A stretch of 11,549 nt of DNA from CAYMJK01 sp043101635 (GTDB taxonomy: Bacteria; Planctomycetota; Phycisphaerae; Phycisphaerales; UBA1924). Of this stretch, positions 6,697 through 11,549 are shown piece by piece. The number at the start of each line of letters is the position of its first letter. Position 1 is the first letter of the stretch. The position numbers and the translations under genes were made by a program. Under the pieces are notes generated by a model, which saw nothing but the letters and a program-made list of their open reading frames with translations, was not told the DNA's origin and searched no databases. Location of the stretch: positions 1 to 11,549 of the forward strand of contig JBICIE010000179.1 of assembly GCA_043101635.1 (NCBI GenBank), in the 5' to 3' direction.

Positions 6697-6884
6697 GCCT
6701 CAGCGACATCATGGGCGCACTGGAGCTGGCGCACTTCGCGGAGATCGCGATGGGCATCTTCCTGTTGGTGTTCATCGCGGTGACGTGGCGGGCCCTGGCG
6801 CGGCCGCGGCCGGAGATGCAGCGGGCCGCGATGCTGCCGCTTGACGACGATTCGACGGCCCGGCCTGCAGGAGACAAGCGATGA
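6693..6884 (+). CDS. ccoQ: CcoQ-like small membrane subunit of cbb3 oxidase
   Basis: The protein has 63 residues. The start ATG overlaps the ccoNO stop (ATGA), and a strong AAGGAGG (6680-6686) sits 6 nt upstream, which settles the start. It has a single membrane segment at about residues 15-31 (FAEIAMGIFLLVFIAVTW), followed by a basic stretch (RALARPRP) that should stay in the cytoplasm and an acidic, polar tail. Size, topology and the place between the O and P subunits match CcoQ/FixQ, which is thought to stabilise CcoP association with the complex. Sequence conservation in this family is low, so the call rests mostly on position and topology. The stop overlaps the ccoP start, again as ATGA. 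Confidence 0.85.
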   Translation: MSLSDIMGALELAHFAEIAMGIFLLVFIAVTWRALARPRPEMQRAAMLPLDDDSTARPAGDKR

Positions 6885-7471
6885 GCGAGTACGGCCAGCT
6901 CATGGATCACGAGTACGACGGGATCCGTGAGTACGACAACCCGACGCCGGGCTGGTGGCACATGATCTTTCTGGCCTCGGTGCTCTTCGCGGTGCTGTAC
7001 TTCGTCTTCTACGAGTTCAGCCCGATTGCGCCGACGGTGCACAAGATGCACGCGGCCGCGGAGCAGCGCCAGATGGAGCGGCTGTTCGCCGAGATCGGCC
7101 AACTGGAGCCGACGGAGGAGACGATTTTGGTCTACTCCCAGGACGCCCAGTGGATGGACTTTGCGGCGTCGCTGTTTGCCCGCGAGTGCAAGACGTGCCA
7201 CGGGGCCAGCGCGGAGGGGAATATCGGTCCGAACCTGACCGATGACTACTACAAGAATGTCACGCAGGTCACGGACATCTTCAATGTGATCGCCAACGGG
7301 GCAGCCAACCTCGCGATGCCGGCGCAGCGGAATCGGCTGCATCAGAATGAGATTGTGCTGCTGAGCGCCTATGTGGCGCAGCTCCGAGGCAAGGGCGCCA
7401 CCGGGCGGGCCCCGGAGGGTAACCGCATCGATCCGTGGCCGCCGATACCGGAGCAGTCGACAGGATCGTGA
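6881..7471 (+). CDS. ccoP: Mono-haem CcoP subunit of cbb3 oxidase
   Basis: The protein has 196 residues; AGGAG (6869-6873) lies 7 nt before the ATG, and the start overlaps the ccoQ stop. The N-terminus carries the FixP_N signature (YDGIREYDNPTPGWW, 12-26), then one membrane helix (about 27-45), a helical spacer, and one cytochrome c domain with C103-K-T-C106-H107, GPNLTDDYY (117-124) and probable axial Met146. Classical proteobacterial CcoP is about 300 residues with two haem c groups. Here only one CxxCH exists, so this is a short mono-haem form. It should accept electrons from a soluble or membrane cytochrome and pass them to the CcoO part. The sequence around the haem shows no sign of decay or frameshift, so the short form looks native. 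A Pro-rich tail ends the protein, and ccoG follows after 10 bp. Confidence 0.95.
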   Translation: MSEYGQLMDHEYDGIREYDNPTPGWWHMIFLASVLFAVLYFVFYEFSPIAPTVHKMHAAAEQRQMERLFAEIGQLEPTEETILVYSQDAQWMDFAASLFARECKTCHGASAEGNIGPNLTDDYYKNVTQVTDIFNVIANGAANLAMPAQRNRLHQNEIVLLSAYVAQLRGKGATGRAPEGNRIDPWPPIPEQSTGS

Positions 7472-7481
7472 GAGAGTCTCC

Positions 7482-8897
7482 GTGACGACAGCCGATCGAA
7501 CCCAACTGCGCGTGCTCTCGACGCTCAACGCCGACGGCACGCGTCGGTGGCTGAGGCCGTGGGTGTCGCCGGGTCGGTTCCTGCGCCGGCGGCGGGCCGT
7601 GGGGTGGTTCCTGATCGCGCTGTTCACGCTGCTGCCGTACGTGCGGATCGGGGGCAAGCCAGCGGTGCTGCTGGACATTGCCGGGCGCGAGTTCGCGCTC
7701 TTCGGGCGCACTTTCTATCCGACCGACACGCTGGCGCTGGCGCTGCTGGTGATGACGATCTTCATCACCGTCTTCCTGCTGACGGCGCTGCTGGGGCGGG
7801 TCTGGTGCGGGTGGGCCTGCCCGCAGACGGTGTACCTCGAGTTCGTGTACCGGCCGATCGAGCGGCTGCTGGAGGGCAAGCCGGGGCGCAAGCGCAAGGA
7901 GGGTGGCTGGCGGACGCCGGTGAAGTACATCCTGTACCTGCTGGTGTCGATGTTCCTGGCGCACACGTTCCTGGCGTACTTCGTGGGCGTCGAGCGGCTG
8001 GCGCAGTGGGTGCGGACGCCGCCGTGGGAGCACCCGACGGCCTTCCTCGTCATGTTCGTGACGACTGGCCTGATGATGTTCGACTTCTCGTTCTTCCGCG
8101 AGCAGACCTGTGTGGTGGCGTGCCCGTACGGCCGGTTCCAGTCGGTGATGCTGGACCGCCACTCGCTGATCGTGACCTATGACAAGTCGCGGGGCGAGCC
8201 GCGGGGCAAGCTGGCCCGCAAGCGAAAGAACGGCGATGTTGCCCTGAACGTTGCGCCGCCGGGCGACTGCATCGACTGCGAACTGTGCGTGCGGACCTGC
8301 CCGACGGGCATCGACATCCGCGAGGGGCTGCAGATGGAGTGCGTGGGCTGCGCCCAGTGCATCGACGCCTGCGACGCGGTGATGGAGCGGATCGGCAAGC
8401 CACGGGGGTTGATCCGCTACAGTTCGCAGGAGGCGGTCGAGGGCAAGCGGCCGCGCCTGCTGCGTCCGCGCGTGGTGATCTATCCGCTGCTGCTGACGCT
8501 GACGGGGGGCGGGCTGGCGGCGGTGGTGGCCCGGCAGGCGCCGGCGGACATCACGGTCTTGCGGGGCGTCGGGGGCGTGCCGTACATCGTCAGCGAGGAC
8601 GCGATGGTCACCACCCAGGCCCGCATCAAGATCCGCAACCGGACGGCGGAGCAGCGCACGTATCAGATCGAGATCGCGGCGCCGCCGGAGGCCGGCCTGA
8701 GCGGCAACGGCCGCTCGCTGATTGTCGCGCCCGGAGCGATGGAGACGGCGGGCTTCCAGATCGTGGCGCCGCGCAGCCTGTATGTGGACGGCCGGCTGGA
8801 CCTGATGTTCCGGATCAGCGATGATGATGGGTTCTCGCGGGATGTGCCGCACCATCTGCGGGGGCCGATGGGACGGAGTGCAGGGGCCGGATCATGA
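7482..8897 (+). CDS. ccoG: CcoG/FixG/RdxA polyferredoxin, cbb3 oxidase copper assembly
   Basis: A GTG start at 7482 gives 471 residues. It is chosen because the family-conserved text (LSTLNADGTRRWLRPWVSPGRF) begins about 10 residues later and the gene then clears the ccoP stop by 10 bp. An in-frame ATG at 7371 lies inside ccoP and adds non-family sequence. The SD is weak (GAGAGAG 7470-7476). Five likely membrane helices lie near 40-54, 84-104, 149-168, 186-202 and 331-350. WCGWACPQT (C109, C113) and CVVACPYG (C210, C214) are conserved Cys pairs. Two 4Fe-4S ferredoxin motifs use C263/266/269/273 and C287/290/293/297. The last 110 residues form the Ig-like FixG C-terminal domain. Family members act in copper supply to cbb3 oxidase; a cupric reductase activity has been reported for the Rhodobacter protein. 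The stop overlaps the ccoH start (ATGA). Confidence 0.95.
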   Translation: MTTADRTQLRVLSTLNADGTRRWLRPWVSPGRFLRRRRAVGWFLIALFTLLPYVRIGGKPAVLLDIAGREFALFGRTFYPTDTLALALLVMTIFITVFLLTALLGRVWCGWACPQTVYLEFVYRPIERLLEGKPGRKRKEGGWRTPVKYILYLLVSMFLAHTFLAYFVGVERLAQWVRTPPWEHPTAFLVMFVTTGLMMFDFSFFREQTCVVACPYGRFQSVMLDRHSLIVTYDKSRGEPRGKLARKRKNGDVALNVAPPGDCIDCELCVRTCPTGIDIREGLQMECVGCAQCIDACDAVMERIGKPRGLIRYSSQEAVEGKRPRLLRPRVVIYPLLLTLTGGGLAAVVARQAPADITVLRGVGGVPYIVSEDAMVTTQARIKIRNRTAEQRTYQIEIAAPPEAGLSGNGRSLIVAPGAMETAGFQIVAPRSLYVDGRLDLMFRISDDDGFSRDVPHHLRGPMGRSAGAGS

Positions 8898-9418
8898 CGC
8901 AGCAGCCACAGTCGTCGACGCCGCTGATTCCGCCGCACATCTTCTGGCCGGGGCTGATCTTCGGGCTGATCGGCACGAGCGTGGTGGTGTGCGTGGTGAC
9001 GGTAGTGCTTGCCACGACCGATCCGACGGTGGCGGTCGAGCCGGCGTACTACCAGCGGGCCCTGGAGTGGGACGCGAGCCAGGCGGAACAGGCGGCCAGC
9101 GACGCCCTTGGCTGGGCGTGCGAGGCGTCGGTGGCCGGGTTGGCGGACGTGCTTGGGCGTCGGGAACTGATCATCGCGCTGCGCGGCCCGGATGGGCCGA
9201 TCGACGATGCGGATGTTCGTGTCGAGGCCTTTGCGCTGGTGCGGGCTTCGGAGCGGGCAATCCTGGAGATGGAGCCTGTTGGCGAAGGACGGTACCGCGG
9301 CGGACTGCTGTTGCCGCGCGCGGGGATGTGGGAGTTCTCGGTGGAGGCAGAGCGGGGCGCCGAGCGGTTTCTGCACAGGATGCGGCTCGAGATCATCCGG
9401 CCGGAGCGCCGGCCATGA
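8894..9418 (+). CDS. ccoH: CcoH/FixH family cbb3 oxidase assembly protein
   Basis: The protein has 174 residues. The start ATG overlaps the ccoG stop, and an AGGGG (8882-8886) lies 7 nt upstream. A single N-terminal membrane helix (about 16-40, after HIFWPG) is followed by the family text TTDPTVAVEPAYYQRALEWD (41-60) and a periplasmic beta-rich domain of about 110 residues (segments near 90-115 and 140-170). FixH/CcoH proteins are needed for stable assembly of the cbb3 complex and may work with CcoI in copper delivery. There is no Cys-based metal motif in the periplasmic domain, so a direct copper-carrying role is not visible. The stop overlaps the next start (ATGA). Confidence 0.9.
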   Translation: MTQQPQSSTPLIPPHIFWPGLIFGLIGTSVVVCVVTVVLATTDPTVAVEPAYYQRALEWDASQAEQAASDALGWACEASVAGLADVLGRRELIIALRGPDGPIDDADVRVEAFALVRASERAILEMEPVGEGRYRGGLLLPRAGMWEFSVEAERGAERFLHRMRLEIIRPERRP

Positions 9419-10203
9419 CCGGGCTGCTCGTCACGGTGCTGCTGACAAGCCTGCTGGGCAGCCTGCACTGCGCGGGGATGTGCGGGGCGTTCGTGGCCTT
9501 CGCGGTGGGGATTGATCCGGCGGATCGATCGTCGCGCTGGCGCGCGCACGTGGCGTACAACGGGGGCAGGCTGGTGACGTACGCGGCCCTCGGCGCCATC
9601 GCCGGGGCGCTGGGCAGCGCGATCGACCTTGGCGGGTCGATGGCGGGGGTGCAGCGGGTGACGGTCTACATTGCCGCGGCGCTCATCGGGGGATTCGGGG
9701 TCTCGGCGCTGATTGCCACGCGGGGCGGGCGTTCGCTGCGGTTTCCGGCGCCGAAGGCGATGCGCTCGGCCCTGGATCGCACGTGCGCCTGCGCGGCGAA
9801 GCTGTCGCCGACGCGCCGGGCCCTGCTGGTCGGGCTGATGACCACGCTGCTGCCGTGCGGGTGGCTGTGGATCTTCGTGGTGGGCGCGGCCGGGACGGCC
9901 AGTCCGCTGTGGGGAGCTTTGGCGATGGTCGCCTTCTGGGCGGGGACGCTGCCGACGCTGGTGGCGGTGGGCGCCGGCGCCCGGGCCCTGATGGGGGTGG
10001 CGGGGCGCTGGCTGCCGACGGCGATGCCGGTGGCGATGATCGTGATGGCGATCGTCACGGTGGCGATGCGGGCGCCCATCGTCGGCGTGACGGATCGGCC
10101 GCTGGCGACGCCGGTGGCGGGGGCCGAGCAGAGCGCCCAGTTCGTGCGGGACGCCGCGGCGGCGCCGGCGCCGTGCTGCGAGGAGCAGCCCGATGATCGC
10201 TAA
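9415..10203 (+). CDS. TauE/SafE / DsbD-type membrane protein of the cbb3 operon
   Basis: The protein has 262 residues; GGAG (9403-9406) lies 8 nt before the ATG, which overlaps the ccoH stop. About six membrane segments are visible. The first carries the signature GSLHCAGMCGAFVAFA (15-30; Cys19, Cys23), and the fourth carries LLPCGW (146-150; Cys148), the paired half-repeat pattern of DsbD-like/'sulfite exporter TauE/SafE' proteins found next to ccoI in many genomes. Extra Cys occur at 124 and 126 (CAC, in the central loop) and a Cys-Cys pair at 254-255 near the C-terminus. Likely roles are thiol-electron or heavy-metal transfer across the inner membrane in service of copper insertion. Sulfite export is only a family label and is not supported by context. 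The 3' end overlaps ccoI by 11 nt. Confidence 0.85.
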   Translation: MTGLLVTVLLTSLLGSLHCAGMCGAFVAFAVGIDPADRSSRWRAHVAYNGGRLVTYAALGAIAGALGSAIDLGGSMAGVQRVTVYIAAALIGGFGVSALIATRGGRSLRFPAPKAMRSALDRTCACAAKLSPTRRALLVGLMTTLLPCGWLWIFVVGAAGTASPLWGALAMVAFWAGTLPTLVAVGAGARALMGVAGRWLPTAMPVAMIVMAIVTVAMRAPIVGVTDRPLATPVAGAEQSAQFVRDAAAAPAPCCEEQPDDR

Positions 10204-11549
10204 GGCGCCGCAGGCGCCGGTCGAGAGGGCGGTCGCGTGCGCGCACTGCGGCCTGCCCGTGCCGCCGGGCCTGATCCGGGCGGATGCTGCCGAGCAGTTC
10301 TGCTGCGCCGGGTGTGAGGCGGTTCGCGGGGCGCTGCGCAGCGCGGGGCTGGAGACGTACTACAAGCTGCGGGAAGAGGCCGCGGCGGGGCGTCCGGCGC
10401 GGGTCAGCGGCAACCGGTTCACGCCGATGGACGCTGTGGAGTTTCAGGCGAAGCACGTCACGTGCCGGCCGGACGGGCGTTGCCAGACGGAGTTGTACGT
10501 CGAGGGGGTGCACTGCGCCGCGTGCCTGTGGGTGCTGGAGCGGATCGGGCGGGTGACGCCCGGGGTGGTGGAGTCGCGACTGGATCTGTCGCGGTCGCTG
10601 TTGCGGGTGATCTGGGATCCGACGCGGACTTCGCTGTCGGCGATTGCGCGGGCGGCCGACTCGCTGGGGTACACGCCGCACCCGGCTCGCGGGGGCGAGG
10701 AGCGGCGGGCGCGGCAGCGCGAGCAGCGTCGGATGGTGATGGATGTCGGCGTGGCGGGGGCGCTGGCGGGCAACGTGATGCTGCTGGCGTTTGCGCTGTA
10801 CAGCGGGATGTTCGGGCACATCGAGGCGGCGCACGAGACGTTCTTCCGGTGGGCGAGCATGGGGCTGGGTGCCATTGCGCTGGTGTGGCCCGGCCGGGCG
10901 TTCTTCCGCGGGGCGGTTGCCGCGTTGCGTGCGCGAACATGGAGCGTGGATCTGCCGGTGGCCATCGGGCTGACGGCGGGGGGCGTTGCGGGGATCGTGA
11001 ACACGATCCGCGGCACGGGGGAGATCTACTTCGATTCGCTGACGGCGCTGGTCTTTCTGCTGCTGCTGGGGCGGTGGGTGCAGCGCAGCCGGCAGCGGCG
11101 GGCGGTCGACGCCGCCGAGCTCATGCGGTCGCTGACGCCGATGGCGGTGCGGCGCATCGACGCGGACGGGGGCGCCAGTGAAGTCCCGATCGATGCGCTG
11201 GCGCCGGACGACATCATCGAGGTGCGGCCGGAGGAGGTCATCGGGGCCGACGGCGTGGTGGTCTCGGGGGCCGGGCAGATCGACGCCTCGGTGCTGACGG
11301 GCGAGTCGCGCCCGGTGGCGGTCGCGGCGGGCGCGGAGGTTGGCGCAGGAGCGGTGGTGCTGTCGTCGACGCTTCGTCTGCGGGTGACGGCGGTGGGGGA
11401 GGAGGCGAGGCTCGGCCGGCTGATGCGCATCGTGCAGGACGCCTCGCGGCGCAAGTCGCCGGCGCTGACGCTGGCCGATCGTCTCTCTGGCTGGTTCGTG
11501 GTGGTGGTGCTGGGGCTGGCGTGCGTGACGCTGGGGCTGTGGCTGTGGC
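10193..11549 (+). CDS. ccoI: CcoI/FixI copper-transporting P-type ATPase, 5' part
   Basis: The ATG at 10193 is preceded by AGGAG (10181-10185, 7 nt) and overlaps the upstream gene by 11 nt. The frame stays open to the window end, giving 452 residues of an expected 750-850. The N-terminus has the Cys-rich putative metal-binding domain typical of CcoI (C16-x-x-C19, then F36-C37-C38-x-x-C41, YYKLR at 56-60). A heavy-metal-associated domain follows with G105-V-H-C108-A-A-C111. Membrane segments lie near 184-204, 219-236, 253-270 and 278-294. The actuator domain contains T369-G-E-S372. A further helix starts at about 434. The CPC metal-translocation motif, the DKTG phosphorylation site and the nucleotide-binding domain lie beyond the window. 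CcoI proteins export Cu(I) to the periplasm for the CuB centre rather than for copper detoxification. The operon setting fits this role. Confidence 0.95.
   Translation, partial: MIAKAPQAPVERAVACAHCGLPVPPGLIRADAAEQFCCAGCEAVRGALRSAGLETYYKLREEAAAGRPARVSGNRFTPMDAVEFQAKHVTCRPDGRCQTELYVEGVHCAACLWVLERIGRVTPGVVESRLDLSRSLLRVIWDPTRTSLSAIARAADSLGYTPHPARGGEERRARQREQRRMVMDVGVAGALAGNVMLLAFALYSGMFGHIEAAHETFFRWASMGLGAIALVWPGRAFFRGAVAALRARTWSVDLPVAIGLTAGGVAGIVNTIRGTGEIYFDSLTALVFLLLLGRWVQRSRQRRAVDAAELMRSLTPMAVRRIDADGGASEVPIDALAPDDIIEVRPEEVIGADGVVVSGAGQIDASVLTGESRPVAVAAGAEVGAGAVVLSSTLRLRVTAVGEEARLGRLMRIVQDASRRKSPALTLADRLSGWFVVVVLGLACVTLGLWLW

Noticed and set aside
7371..7481. Upstream ATG extension of ccoG
   Set aside because: The extra 37 residues lie inside ccoP, are Arg-rich and do not resemble CcoG N-termini. 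GTG at 7482 fits the family and spacing.
7281..8855. 524-residue open frame on the minus strand opposite ccoG
   Set aside because: Same composition artefact; the plus strand has the full CcoG motif set in this interval.

Overview
The window is a very GC-rich, gene-dense stretch of Gram-negative chromosome. The large secreted Asp-box (VPS10/sortilin-like) protein, the fused ccoNO oxidase subunit and the overall gene style suggest a planctomycete (Phycisphaerae-like) or similar environmental bacterium. There is no marker gene in the window, so this assignment is inference only.

Layout. Positions 1-2148 hold the 3' part of a large beta-propeller protein, truncated by the window edge. A short gap follows, then a small lipoprotein of CsgG/LpoB-like character (2304-3014). 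Convergent with it, on the minus strand, is a cobalamin-binding protein (3058-4098). It carries both the DxHxxG base-off B12 motif and the Wx9EH motif known from CarH-type light sensors, but no recognisable DNA-binding domain. A 267-bp divergent intergenic region (4099-4365) holds an AT-rich promoter-like island, palindromes and a G-quadruplex-type G-run cluster.

From 4366 to the right edge, everything belongs to one tightly packed plus-strand operon for a cbb3-type (C-family) haem-copper oxidase and its assembly factors. The order is ccoNO (catalytic subunit fused to the mono-haem c subunit), ccoQ, a short mono-haem ccoP, ccoG (polyferredoxin, copper handling), ccoH/fixH, a small TauE/SafE/DsbD-type membrane protein, and the start of ccoI (copper P-type ATPase, cut by the window end). 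Four junctions are ATGA overlaps, one is an 11-nt overlap and one has a 10-bp gap, so translational coupling is likely.

How they work together. CcoNO, CcoQ and CcoP form a high-affinity terminal oxidase that takes electrons from c-type cytochromes. CcoG, CcoH, the SafE-like protein and CcoI would reduce, deliver or export copper for the CuB centre and stabilise the complex. The divergently placed B12 protein shares its promoter region with the oxidase operon. It is the most interesting candidate for an undescribed light- or cobalamin-responsive control of respiration, but that link rests on position and motifs alone.
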